64,000 bases of DNA from Oryzibacter oryziterrae (GTDB lineage Bacteria > Pseudomonadota > Alphaproteobacteria > Rhizobiales > Pleomorphomonadaceae): contig NZ_JAKJIC010000007.1 of assembly GCF_021864535.1 (NCBI RefSeq), positions 156,069-220,068 of the forward strand, read 5' to 3'. A program made the position numbers and the translations under genes. How positions within the stretch are numbered: the first letter of the stretch is position 1; every line of letters begins with the position of its first letter. Below, in pieces: positions 27,499 through 36,073 of this stretch. Under the pieces are notes generated by a model. The model ran no database searches, was not told the origin of the DNA, and saw only the letters and a list, made by a program, of their open reading frames with translations.

Positions 27499-28293
27499 CT
27501 ATTGCTGACCCGAGACGCGGGAGACCACGCCGAACTTGACCATTGATACGCCGCGAGCCTTGCGCTCCTCCGACGCTTCCGCCGCGGGAGCGTTGGCGTC
27601 GGCAATCGAGCGCAGCACAAGCGACAGATTGCCCATCTGCTGGGCCTGCAGAACCAGTTGCGTCTGGTCCGGCGTCAGCTCCAGCGTTGCCGTGTTCTGG
27701 GCGACGATGGTGGCATTCTTGTCCTCGCCGGTCTGTTCCACCTTCTGATCGATGGCCAGAACCCGGATGTTGCTGAGCAGGACCTTCACGTTCGGCCCGC
27801 TCTTGCCGTCATTGCTGACAAGCATGATGTCGACGCGGTCTTCCGGCAGCACGAAGCCGCCAGCCGTCGAGGCGACATTCACGGGCACCGCCACGGCACG
27901 CATGCCCGAAGGCAGGATCGCCGACAGGAAGCCGCGATCGGACCGCACCAGCCGCGCCTCCCGGATCGGCTCACCGGCCAGGATCGGCGCGCGGGCCAGC
28001 ATGCCCTTCATTTCGGAGACGGCATCGGGGCGCTGGGAGCGCACGACATAGCCTTCGGCCACACCGCTCTTGGGCCATTCGGCCCATTTCACGTTGAGAT
28101 CGGACAAGCCGCCGCCGATGCTGACATTCTGCGAAGCAACGAGAACCTCTTCGGTCTCGATGTTCGGCACCACAGGCTGGCCGGCAACAGGCTGCTCGAC
28201 GGGGGGGCGGTCGCTGATTTTCATCGCCAGAAGGCCCGCCCCACCGGCAGCTCCAAGAGCGACCAGAAGAATCACCAATTGAATGGGTCGCAT
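27499..28293 (-). CDS. cpaB: Pilus assembly protein CpaB (SAF domain)
   Basis: A 264-residue protein with an N-terminal membrane anchor (about 4-23), an SAF domain (about 45-110) and the RcpC/CpaB C-terminal domain (AVPVNVASTAGGFVLPEDRVD). It is a periplasmic Tad component associated with the secretin. The ATG at 28293 (MRPIQLVI) is used because it places the hydrophobic anchor at the N-terminus. A TTAACCAT motif lies about 75 bases upstream. It is the first gene of the cpaBCDEF-tadBC transcript. Confidence 0.92.
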   Translation of the reverse strand: MRPIQLVILLVALGAAGGAGLLAMKISDRPPVEQPVAGQPVVPNIETEEVLVASQNVSIGGGLSDLNVKWAEWPKSGVAEGYVVRSQRPDAVSEMKGMLARAPILAGEPIREARLVRSDRGFLSAILPSGMRAVAVPVNVASTAGGFVLPEDRVDIMLVSNDGKSGPNVKVLLSNIRVLAIDQKVEQTGEDKNATIVAQNTATLELTPDQTQLVLQAQQMGNLSLVLRSIADANAPAAEASEERKARGVSMVKFGVVSRVSGQQ

Positions 28294-28629
28294 GTTCTTG
28301 CCCCGCGCCTCAAATCCTTTGAGCACCGTACGTCTCAGGACACTACACGCGACAAGCTCTGAATTTATGGTTAATGCGAGGTTTGAAATTGTCCCATTTT
28401 GCCCGGTGGATTCAGAATTTAGAAGGAAATGTCACAAGAAGCCGGCATTTCGGCATCCGAAATTTTATCAATTACTCGTGCAACCAAAGCGACAGAGCAC
28501 ATGTCAAAACCGACATGAAACTCAAAAATCTGTGTTATTTTGCAAGGATATGAAGCGCTTGAGCCCGCGGGTCGCATCGCGCGACACCGGCACGGAACAC
28601 CCGAAGGGATGGAAGAGCGCAGCCCGCCC
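28294..28629. other. 336-base region upstream of cpaB
   Basis: It separates cpaA (minus, stop at 28630) from cpaB (minus, start 28293). The stretch from about 28350 to 28560 is clearly AT-richer than coding DNA around it and is the likely cpaB promoter. It holds a TTAACCAT motif (28367-28374) and a small inverted repeat ATGTC-N6-GACAT at 28501-28516. No gene was recognised. Confidence 0.6.
28367..28374 (-). promoter_or_regulatory. CtrA-like half-site TTAACCAT upstream of cpaB
   Basis: The 8-base motif TTAACCAT on the minus strand matches the known CtrA half-site, 74 bases before the cpaB ATG. The expected second TTAA half, seven bases away, is only half matched (CAAA). The same 8-mer lies upstream of the pilin gene. 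Confidence 0.4.
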
Positions 28630-29148
28630 TCAGAGCACCGCTGCCAACAGCTTGAACCACTGCGTTTCAGGAAAGGCAACCATGGCGCCAGCGGCGAGCG
28701 CGATTCCATAGGGAATGTCGCCGCCGTCCTGATGCAGACGCGCGATCCATTCAACCGCGGCGAGACGCGGCGGCAGGATATACTTGCGGAAGCCAAGAAT
28801 GGCCAGCGACAGGCCACCGCCAAACAGGGCCGTATAGATCAGGAACACGAACACCTGGTCCGTGCCGAACCACAAGGCTGCCACCGCCGCCAGCTTGGCG
28901 TCCCCTCCGCCCAGGAGATTGAAGGCAAACATCGTGAAAGTGGCGATCAGTACGATGAGGCCGATCACCATGTGCCAGCCGATCATCGGATAGGGCATGC
29001 CGGCCAGAAGTGCCGCCGCGAAGAATCCGCCGAACAAGATCATGGAGATCTTGTTGGAGATCGTCATCGTCATGAGATCGCTGACAGCCGCCACGGTCAT
29101 CATGACAGGGAAGATCAGAATTCCAACTGTGGCGAGCGCAGCTATCAC
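28630..29148 (-). CDS. cpaA: Prepilin peptidase CpaA (A24 family)
   Basis: A 172-residue membrane aspartyl protease that cleaves the short leader of Flp pilin and TadE/F-type pseudopilins. The two catalytic aspartates are visible: D24 in VSDLMTMTISNK and D83 in the GGGDAKL motif. There are about five to six membrane helices. It is of the short type without the N-methyltransferase domain, as usual for Tad systems. It lies between the pilin gene and cpaB. Confidence 0.95.
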   Translation of the reverse strand: MIAALATVGILIFPVMMTVAAVSDLMTMTISNKISMILFGGFFAAALLAGMPYPMIGWHMVIGLIVLIATFTMFAFNLLGGGDAKLAAVAALWFGTDQVFVFLIYTALFGGGLSLAILGFRKYILPPRLAAVEWIARLHQDGGDIPYGIALAAGAMVAFPETQWFKLLAAVL

Positions 29149-29288
29149 GGGGCATCCTCGATGTCTTGTGTGTCGCCTTGAGGCTCCCGCCGTTCGGGTT
29201 GACCCAAAATCACCGGCAAGCGGGTAGCCTCAAGCTATCGCTGAAACCGTTAAGCTCGAATTGACCGGAATAGCGGTTTGGCACAGGC

Positions 29289-29313
29289 AAAAAAAAAGAC
29301 GCGTTGCCGCGTC
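29289..29313 (-). terminator. Intrinsic terminator downstream of the pilin gene
   Basis: Read on the minus strand: a GACGCG/CGCGTC stem (29308-29313 with 29298-29303), a 4-base loop, then nine consecutive T. It separates the highly expressed pilin message from cpaA. Confidence 0.92.
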
Positions 29314-29334
29314 CCATTCATCAGTCGAAGGAGT

Positions 29335-29360
29335 GGGGCGACCGGCGTTCCGGTCGCCCC
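29335..29360 (-). terminator. 11-bp hairpin just after the pilin stop
   Basis: A perfect stem GGGGCGACCGG/CCGGTCGCCCC with a 4-base loop, nine bases after the pilin stop codon, without a T tract. Together with the T-rich terminator 22 bases further on, it may stabilise the pilin mRNA 3' end. Confidence 0.7.
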
Positions 29361-29368
29361 GAGCAGTA

Positions 29369-29533
29369 TCAGCGCAGCTGGTTCTTCACGTTGGTGAAGG
29401 TGTTGGCGATACCCGAGCCAAGGCTGGTGGCAGCCGTGATGATCGCAACGGCGATCAGCGAAGCGATCAGGCCGTATTCGATAGCGGTGGCGCCGGACTC
29501 ATTCTTGACGAAACGCGAAACGAGGTTCTTCAT
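29369..29533 (-). CDS. pilA: Flp-family type IVb pilin
   Basis: A 54-residue major pilin. The leader MKNLVSRFVKNESG ends at Gly14. The mature protein begins ATAIEYGLIA, with the conserved Glu at position 5 and Tyr at position 6 of the mature form, followed by a single hydrophobic helix and a short NVKNQLR tail. AGGAGA is placed well before the ATG. It is alone on its transcript, with a terminator pair downstream and TTAACC motifs upstream. The prepilin peptidase gene follows. Confidence 0.97.
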   Translation of the reverse strand: MKNLVSRFVKNESGATAIEYGLIASLIAVAIITAATSLGSGIANTFTNVKNQLR

Positions 29534-29952
29534 GGTTTTCTCCTAGCTCACTTCTTTTGACAGCACAGGTTCGAAGGTCTTTTTTGTTTGCCCGACCCGT
29601 CTGAACCGAAGTCGACATTAGGGCATACCCGTTGCCACGAGGTTAAGAGGAACGCATAAACAGCGCCATTACTGCGATTATGATCCGATGGTTAAAGTAA
29701 ACTGAACCAACGACCATGTAACAGTCGGTTAACTCTATTTGGGCCGCCGATCTATTGCTTTCCGTGGACTCTGCCCGAAAAGCGGCCTTCTGGCTCAGGA
29801 CCCACGCCCTCGTCGCAGGCCGGTATTTCGACACAGGCAATTGGCCGCCGGCCTCGTGGCCTGCCGGAAAACAGGCAACTGCAACCGCCTTTCCCAAAAA
29901 TTTACCAAGAGCGGTCATGATCAGGGTGAAGACTTCGTTACCGGAGATGGAA
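29534..29952. other. 419-base divergent regulatory region of the pilus locus
   Basis: It lies between the pilin gene (minus) and the orphan secretin-N-domain gene (plus). Three TTAACC occurrences on the minus strand are visible (near 29638-29645, 29690-29695 and 29729-29735), including one in a nearly complete CtrA-like box. AT content is high from 29630 to 29750. The plus-strand frame is open from 29755, but the peptide before 29953 does not look like coding sequence. Confidence 0.6.
29688..29706 (-). promoter_or_regulatory. CtrA-like box TTCA-N7-TTAACCAT upstream of the pilin gene
   Basis: On the minus strand the arrangement TTCA, seven bases, TTAACCAT differs by one base from the alphaproteobacterial CtrA consensus TTAA-N7-TTAA with the CCAT extension. 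It is about 155 bases upstream of the pilin ATG. CtrA activates pilA in Caulobacter; the match here is an inference. Confidence 0.5.
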
Positions 29953-30477
29953 ATGTCACCCCTCGCCTTCAGACTGCCGCTGGCCTCCGCGCTTCTGCTT
30001 GCCGCCTCCACCCTAACGGCGCAGGCGTCGGAAGAGGTTGATGTCCAGCTGGATCAGGCGAAGATCTTCCGCGTTGCCGCCCCTGCCGGGACGATCATCA
30101 TCGGCAACCCAGGCATCGCCGATGCCACCATGCAGGACCCGCAGACGCTGATCATCACCGGACGCGGCTACGGCCAGACCAACATGATCGTCCTGGACGA
30201 ACAGGGCGAGACCATTTCCGACACCCAGATCATGGTCACCGAGGCGGTGGACAACTATGTCACTGTCTACAAGGGGGCCCTGCGCCAATCGCTCACGTGC
30301 CATCCCATCTGCCAGGCCGCCGTCGTGCCGGGCGACGACAGCGGCCACTTTGGCGGTGCCATCAGCCAGAGCGGGGCACACTCGAGCCTGGGCGCCAGTT
30401 CGCAGACGACGTCCGCCGTGGCTACCGCTGCGCCGTCGCAGGATCAGCAGGGACAGCCGCCCAAGATCGATCACTGA
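29953..30477 (+). CDS. Pilus assembly protein N-terminal domain protein (orphan secretin N domain)
   Basis: A 174-residue exported protein with a signal peptide of about 26 residues (ending AQAS). The domain at about 28-97 matches the N domain of CpaC: NPGIADATMQDPQ and ITGRGYGQTNMIVLDEQG parallel NPAIADVVVRTP and IGMSVGEANVFLFANG in CpaC of this cluster. No secretin domain follows; instead there is a CHPIC pair (116-120) and a Ser/Gln-rich tail. A CGGAG Shine-Dalgarno favours ATG 29953 over those at 29917 and 29947. It probably acts as a periplasmic Tad accessory factor. Confidence 0.82.
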   Translation: MSPLAFRLPLASALLLAASTLTAQASEEVDVQLDQAKIFRVAAPAGTIIIGNPGIADATMQDPQTLIITGRGYGQTNMIVLDEQGETISDTQIMVTEAVDNYVTVYKGALRQSLTCHPICQAAVVPGDDSGHFGGAISQSGAHSSLGASSQTTSAVATAAPSQDQQGQPPKIDH

Positions 30478-30660
30478 CCTTCGAAGCGCACAACAATCCG
30501 GCGCCCCGTCAAATTTTACCGACAGGGATAAGTCTTCCTTGGCGCCCTGTGGCGCTCAATTGTCTGCAGGACTTCGGCTGAGGATGGCCTGAGAGTGTGC
30601 AGATCAGCAGGACAGAGGACTCGGCGCCCCGAAGCGGGCCAACGCAACCGGCTTGCGGCG

Positions 30661-31170
30661 ATGTTCGCCCGCTATCTCGCGTCGCAGGGCGGATCGACGG
30701 CCATCGAGTTTGCACTCATCTCGATCCCTTTCGTTGCCCTGCTGTTTGCCATCTTCGAGTCGGCCCTGATGTTCTTCATGGGCGACGTGCTTTCCACCGC
30801 CACAAGCGACGCGGCCCGCCTCATCCGTACGGGAGAAGCCAAGGCCAGCGGCATGTCGGCCGCGCAGTTCAAGGACACGGTCTGCGCTGGCATGTACAAC
30901 CTGGTCGATTGCCAGGGCCATCTCTACGTGGATGTCCAAGCCTATACCTCGTTCAACACCTACACTCCGACAAGCCCCGTCGACAGCCATGGCAACATTG
31001 CGGCCACCCATTTCACCGCCGGTGAAGCCAACCAGATCGTGGTGGTGCGCAGCTTCTATGACTGGCCCATCTATTTTGACTTCCTCGCCGCGTCGACGAG
31101 CGGCCTGACCGATGGCCGTGTCCTGATCGGCTCCGTGGTCGCCTTCCGCACGGAGCCCTTCCCATGGTGA
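30661..31170 (+). CDS. TadE/TadG-family pseudopilin-like protein
   Basis: A 169-residue protein with the TadE-like motif GGSTAIEFALISIPFVALLF followed by one hydrophobic helix, then a Cys-containing periplasmic domain. The site before STAIEF resembles a prepilin peptidase substrate. It is predicted to be a minor pilin or pseudopilin of the Tad machine. The ATG at 30661 places the motif about 12 residues in; the frame is open from a GTG at 30595. Its end overlaps the next TadE/TadG gene by seven bases. Confidence 0.88.
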   Translation: MFARYLASQGGSTAIEFALISIPFVALLFAIFESALMFFMGDVLSTATSDAARLIRTGEAKASGMSAAQFKDTVCAGMYNLVDCQGHLYVDVQAYTSFNTYTPTSPVDSHGNIAATHFTAGEANQIVVVRSFYDWPIYFDFLAASTSGLTDGRVLIGSVVAFRTEPFPW

Positions 31171-31814
31171 AGCTGGCACTGAAGCGGCTGCGAACAGGCC
31201 CCCATCGAGTTCTCGCCTGCCTGTCCCCCCCATGCGCGTCGAACCCGTTGCCCCGAGCTCTTGAGCGCGCGGTTTCCATCGTCCGCCGCTTTCGCCACTG
31301 CCAGGCAGGTGTGTCCGCCGTTGAATTTGCGCTGTTGCTGCCGCTGATGCTGATGCTCTACGCCGGCTGTGTCGAGACCACCACGGCCCTGTCGCTGGAT
31401 CGCAAGGTGAGCCGTTGCGCCAGCACCATTGCCGATCTGGTTGCCGAGGAGACGACGATCAGCTCGGCCGAGATGTCCGACATCTTCGACGCGACCGCCG
31501 CCATCCTGGAACCCAACAACCCGGCGTCCGCATCGATCGACCTGCTCGTCATCCAGATCTCCGGCTCCAGCCAGACCATCGCCTGGTCGGCACAGCGCAA
31601 CGGCACGACCTATGCCAACGGGGCAGCAAGCCCGGTCGAAGTACCTGCGTCCTACGCCATTGACGGCAGCGAAGTCGTGGTCGGCCGCGTGAGCTATCCC
31701 TACAGGAGCCCTTTCAATGCGCTGCTGACCCTGCTGTTCCCGGAGGGCAGTCTGCAACTGTCTCACGTCTTCTATCTGACACCCCGGCAAGGCGGAGTGA
31801 TCACATGGCAGTAA
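31164..31814 (+). CDS. Second TadE/TadG-family pseudopilin-like protein
   Basis: A 216-residue protein with an unusually long basic N-terminus (about 45 residues), then GVSAVEFALLLPLMLMLYAG, the TadE-like segment with its conserved Glu, and a periplasmic domain. It starts inside the end of the preceding gene (7-base overlap), so the two are translationally coupled. An internal start nearer the motif is possible, but no good ribosome site was seen. Confidence 0.86.
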   Translation: MVKLALKRLRTGPHRVLACLSPPCASNPLPRALERAVSIVRRFRHCQAGVSAVEFALLLPLMLMLYAGCVETTTALSLDRKVSRCASTIADLVAEETTISSAEMSDIFDATAAILEPNNPASASIDLLVIQISGSSQTIAWSAQRNGTTYANGAASPVEVPASYAIDGSEVVVGRVSYPYRSPFNALLTLLFPEGSLQLSHVFYLTPRQGGVITWQ

Positions 31815-31951
31815 CCCTGTAAAAATTGCCGACTACTGCGTTCGGTAGCTTAATGTTAACGCCAATGAAACATTACCGAAGTTATATGTTGGATCAATTG
31901 GATCCCTGCGTGCCCTTGCTCCAGCTGCCTGCCAGATAGAAGCCAACAGCC

Positions 31952-33592
31952 TTGTCGATCTTCGCGTTCCACAAATCAATTGTCGGCAGAGCGGCTGCGA
32001 TTTGTTTCGTGGTCGTCGCGGGAGCCATGTATCTGTCAGTGGTTACCCTGCGGGTCGCCGATACCGCGCGCTTCATCGACCGTCGCTATGCCGACATGCG
32101 CACAACCATCCAGGCTGCCATCGATCCCCGCTTTCAGAACAAGGCCGACGAAATCTCCCGCGTGGCCGAACGCCTGGTGGTCATCGACGCCATCAAGGGC
32201 GGCGCCTTGTTCGATGCCTCGGGCCATCTTCAGGAAACCTTCGGCGAACCGACGGAAACCAGCTTCCAGTCCATCGTCCAGACCGGACGCAGCATCTTCA
32301 AGCAGTCGAGCACGGACCGGGTGGAGTTCTACTATTCCCCCGAAACCACCGGCACGCCCTTCCACATTCTCGTTCGCGTCGCGACGGGCGAGATCACCGA
32401 CCTTGAAGCCTTGCGCGATGGCCGCACCCTGATCCTGGTCGCCATTGCCGGCGGTGCCGCCGCCACGGCAATGGCGCTGATCTTCATCTTCTTCGTTGCC
32501 TGGCCCCTGCGGCGGATCGCCAGAACCATGCAGAAGACCTTGGCCGATCCTGCCAGCGCTGACCTCGGAGCCCCGCTCCACACCAGCGACACCGAGGTGG
32601 GACAGATCGCCCTCGCCGTGGAACGCCTGCGTTCGTCTCTGGCCGAGATCTGGCGGACCAAGGTCATGGTCGCCGACGCCATCCTTGAGCACTCACCTTT
32701 CCCGATCCTGCAAATGTCGGCGGACGGTTCGCCGATGTTCGCCAATCCCGCCGCCAACGAGATCTTCGCCCGGGACGTGGTGAACACCTTCGGCACAGCG
32801 CCTCTGGTGGTGCGCGACATTGAGAGTGGCGACAAGACCAACATCAAGGTCTACCTCGACGACCACCGCGACGCCGCCCACCTCGTGGAAATTCCCACCC
32901 AGAAGAAAAGCCGCTTTGCTCTTCTCGGCAGCCTGATTGTCGGCGCCGAGACACGCACCCCGACCACCGTGGCCATGGCCTCCGACGTGAGCGCCATCCA
33001 CCTCGCACGCCTCAAGGCGGAAGCCGACCTCCAACAGAGCGTCAAGCAGGTCCACAACGCGGCACGGCGCGAGTTCGAACTGAAGTTGATGCTGGAAAGC
33101 TGCATCTCTCTGCTCGGCAACGGCAAGGCGCCGGAGGTGCATATCGACATCACGGCCTTCGCCCGCGAGTGGGTGCAGAGCGCACAGGACGTCGACCTCA
33201 TCGGCACCGTCCAGTCCTCCGACGAAGCCCCGCAAGTGGCCGGCGCGCGCGAGGATCTGCGCGCCGTTGTCCGCCTTGCCATCCTCGCCACCTATGCCCG
33301 CCTGGGAACCACCCCGGTCGATCTCATCGTGGACATCAAGGGCATCAGCTTCGAGACCGTCGGCCTCGTGGTAACCGCCCGACCATCCGCGGCTGGCAAC
33401 ACCGAGCGCAGCGTGGCCGACGCCAATCTCGCCTTGGCAGCCTTGCGCGCAGCCAGCAAGCGCATCGGCGCGCAACTGGGCGAAGTCGTCAGTACCGAAG
33501 AAGCCACCACCCTGCGCATGACGCTCCGCGGTGCCGCCGAGCGCATGTCGACCGGCATGAAGGCCGGCGGTGGCGGCGCAAGAGCGTCCTGA
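31952..33592 (+). CDS. Membrane HAMP-PAS protein resembling a catalytically dead histidine kinase
   Basis: A 546-residue protein. Transmembrane helices lie at about 12-33 and 160-184 and flank a periplasmic sensor domain. A HAMP-like segment (about 184-235) and a PAS domain with AILEHSPFPILQMSADGSPM (from 243) follow, then a helical region at the position of a DHp domain with no recognisable phospho-accepting His motif. The C-terminus keeps the outline of a HATPase domain (REDLRAVVRLAILATYAR and DANLALAALRAASKRIGAQL), but the N-box Asn and Gly-rich boxes are absent. The start is TTG 31952; no ATG would preserve the first helix. It is downstream of the TadE genes. Confidence 0.7.
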   Translation: MSIFAFHKSIVGRAAAICFVVVAGAMYLSVVTLRVADTARFIDRRYADMRTTIQAAIDPRFQNKADEISRVAERLVVIDAIKGGALFDASGHLQETFGEPTETSFQSIVQTGRSIFKQSSTDRVEFYYSPETTGTPFHILVRVATGEITDLEALRDGRTLILVAIAGGAAATAMALIFIFFVAWPLRRIARTMQKTLADPASADLGAPLHTSDTEVGQIALAVERLRSSLAEIWRTKVMVADAILEHSPFPILQMSADGSPMFANPAANEIFARDVVNTFGTAPLVVRDIESGDKTNIKVYLDDHRDAAHLVEIPTQKKSRFALLGSLIVGAETRTPTTVAMASDVSAIHLARLKAEADLQQSVKQVHNAARREFELKLMLESCISLLGNGKAPEVHIDITAFAREWVQSAQDVDLIGTVQSSDEAPQVAGAREDLRAVVRLAILATYARLGTTPVDLIVDIKGISFETVGLVVTARPSAAGNTERSVADANLALAALRAASKRIGAQLGEVVSTEEATTLRMTLRGAAERMSTGMKAGGGGARAS

Positions 33593-33622
33593 CCGCCGCT
33601 TGTCTCCTCGATTGTCTGACCG

Positions 33623-34804
33623 TCAGCCGGCGCCGAGCCGATCTTCCACGAGACGCACCCACCAGCTCGCGCCATGAACGATGGCATCGTCGTTGAAGTC
33701 ATAGGCGGGATGGTGCAGGCCGGCTGATGGGCCATTGCCCATGAAGATGAACGCACCCGGTCGCCGTTCGAGATAGTAGGAGAAATCCTCCGCACCCATC
33801 ATCGGCACGGTATCGGCGTCGACACGGCTTTCGCCCGCCACAGTGCGCGCCGCCGCTGCGGCAAAGCCCGTGGCGTCCGCATCATTGAGCGTCACCGGAT
33901 AGCCGCGCACATAGGTCAGCTTGGTGCGCGCACCGAACATCTCGCCAGCCGCCTGCACCACGCCGTGCAGCCGCGCCTCCAGTTGATCGCGCACAGCCGG
34001 ATCGAGCGCCCGCACCGTCCCGGTCAGGGTCGCCGACTGCGGAATGACGTTCTCCGCCGTCCCCGCATGGAAGGTGGTGATCGACACCACCGCCGAGGCG
34101 ATCGGGTCCACATTGCGCCCGACGATGGACTGGACGGCGCTGACGATATGCGCGCCCACCAGGATCGGATCGATGGTCTCCTGCGGCCGGGCCGCGTGAC
34201 CGCCCCGCCCGGTGATCTCGATGGCAATGCGATCGGTCGACGCCATGATGGCGCCGGAGCGAATGGCGAAATGGCCGATCGGCAAGCCGGGCATGTTGTG
34301 AAGGCCATAGATCTCATCGACCGGGAAACGCTCGAACAGGCCGTCCTCGATCATCTTGAGCGCACCGCCGCCGCCTTCTTCCGCCGGCTGGAAGACGAAC
34401 ACCACGGTCCCCGCGAAGTTGCGCGTTTCCGAAAGATGGCGGGCCGCCGCCAGCAGCATGGCCGTGTGCCCGTCATGACCGCAGGCATGCATGATGCCCG
34501 GGACCTGCGAGCTCCATTCAGCGCCGGTGATCTCCTCGATCGGCAAGGCATCCATGTCGGCCCTGAGGCCGATTGCCCGTCCGGGCGACTTGCCCCGCAA
34601 CACGCCGACCACGCCTGTCCGGCCGATCCCCGTCACCACCTCGTCGAGGCCGAACCCTCTGAGCCGTTCGGCCACCACGGAAGCCGTGCGATGGACCTCG
34701 AACATCAGCTCCGGATTGCGGTGCAGATCGCGACGCCATTCGGCGGCTTGAGGGGCAATATCGGCAATGCGGTTCAGAACGGGCAAGGCAGCAGCTCCGG
34801 TCAT
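33623..34804 (-). CDS. M20-family amidohydrolase (hippurate/N-acyl-amino-acid hydrolase type)
   Basis: A 393-residue metallopeptidase of the M20D group. Metal-binding motifs are visible: ACGHDGHTAMLL, QPAEEGGGG and the HNMPGLPIGHF segment; the inserted dimerisation domain holds GRGGHAARPQETIDP. Such enzymes split N-acyl amino acids, hippurate or indole-3-acetyl conjugates; the substrate is not readable. The ATG at 34804 (MTGAAALPV) is preferred to an upstream one at 34873. It is followed at its 3' end by the convergent kinase-like gene. Confidence 0.92.
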   Translation of the reverse strand: MTGAAALPVLNRIADIAPQAAEWRRDLHRNPELMFEVHRTASVVAERLRGFGLDEVVTGIGRTGVVGVLRGKSPGRAIGLRADMDALPIEEITGAEWSSQVPGIMHACGHDGHTAMLLAAARHLSETRNFAGTVVFVFQPAEEGGGGALKMIEDGLFERFPVDEIYGLHNMPGLPIGHFAIRSGAIMASTDRIAIEITGRGGHAARPQETIDPILVGAHIVSAVQSIVGRNVDPIASAVVSITTFHAGTAENVIPQSATLTGTVRALDPAVRDQLEARLHGVVQAAGEMFGARTKLTYVRGYPVTLNDADATGFAAAAARTVAGESRVDADTVPMMGAEDFSYYLERRPGAFIFMGNGPSAGLHHPAYDFNDDAIVHGASWWVRLVEDRLGAG

Positions 34805-34889
34805 TCTTGACAGTGCCAGCAATCTATAGGGCGCCTCTCGCAAATGCGAGAGGGCGTCGCACGCCCGACCCAAAAAGATGCTGCACCCT

Positions 34890-35837
34890 TCAGGTACCCA
34901 GAAGCCAGGCCCAGGCAGATACGGTCACCACGCCAACCGCCGTGGTCAGCGTGATGGTCGACGAGGCGAGGCCATGGCCCACACCGAAGTGATTGGCAAT
35001 CAGCCAGGCATTCACGCCCGTCGGCACCGCCGACGTCAGCACCAGCGCGGCGGTCCAGTTGGGGCTGAGCCCCAGCAGATGGCTGGCCGCAAACACCGTC
35101 GCCGGCAGAAGCACTAGCTTGAAGGTCGACGTGACCAAGGCCGGACGTACACCGTCGCTGAGCCCGTATTTGTTGAGCGCCATGCCCAGCGAGATCAGCG
35201 CCGCCGGCCCGGCAATACCGGCAATCTGGTCGACCACCACCTTGATCGGCCCGGAGAGCGGCATGCCGCCCAGGTGAAACAACGCCCCCAATACCAGACC
35301 GACCACCAGCGGATTGGTCACCAGATTGTGTCCCACCGTGCGCAATACCTTACCGATCGGTTGGGCCTCCGCCCCGCCGGCAATGCGCTCGGCCCGCTCC
35401 ATCAGCAAGGTTCCGGCGATCATCATCACCGGCAAATGCACCGAGAGCAGGATCGACAGCGCCACAACGCCCTGATCGCCGACGATGCGCGACACCAGCG
35501 GCAGGCCGATGAACACGTTGTTGGCGAAAGCCGAGGAGACGCCGGCCAGCACGCCGATGCGACCATCCTGACCGAACAGGCGTGTGACCGCGAAATGGCC
35601 CATCGTCCAGGTCACCGCCACTCCCGAGAAATAGGCGACCCACAGGCTCCAGGGCGATTGCCCCTGGAAGTTCGCCTCCGCGATCGTGCGGAACAGCAAC
35701 ACCGGCACCGCGACGCGAAAGACGAAATCACCAAGACCATCGCCGACCGAAGCCTTGAGAAGGCGCGTCCGCACGAGCGCCCAACCGATCAGGATCAGCA
35801 GAAAGATGGGCAGGACATTCAGGGCAATGGAGGACAA
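34890..35837 (-). CDS. AEC-family auxin-efflux-carrier-type transporter
   Basis: About 315 residues with roughly ten membrane helices. The N-terminus ALNVLPIFLLILIGWALVRT and SAVPTGVNAWLIANHFG near the C-terminus are characteristic of the AEC family (malonate, malate or similar anions in characterised members). The start is uncertain: TTG at 35837 gives the family-typical N-terminus, while an in-frame ATG at 35900 adds 21 residues. It lies directly upstream of the M20 hydrolase gene on the same strand. Confidence 0.82.
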   Translation of the reverse strand: MSSIALNVLPIFLLILIGWALVRTRLLKASVGDGLGDFVFRVAVPVLLFRTIAEANFQGQSPWSLWVAYFSGVAVTWTMGHFAVTRLFGQDGRIGVLAGVSSAFANNVFIGLPLVSRIVGDQGVVALSILLSVHLPVMMIAGTLLMERAERIAGGAEAQPIGKVLRTVGHNLVTNPLVVGLVLGALFHLGGMPLSGPIKVVVDQIAGIAGPAALISLGMALNKYGLSDGVRPALVTSTFKLVLLPATVFAASHLLGLSPNWTAALVLTSAVPTGVNAWLIANHFGVGHGLASSTITLTTAVGVVTVSAWAWLLGT

Positions 35838-36073
35838 GACAGGGACTGCCGTCGGAGTTGAGAAACAGGATTGCCGGCAGAACCGACCGACTGGGCGCAT
35901 CCCCTTGGGGCGCCTCACCCATCCGTCCTTGTGCACCGTGCCGCCCGGCTTGACAAGGCAGGAACATCCCCCTTCGCCCGGCGATCGTGGCAGGGCCCAC
36001 CCGCTGCAAAATTTGCTAGTCTTGCAGCAGCCCCGAATCATCGGCTGCCCCATGTGGCCGAGGGAGACCCGTC

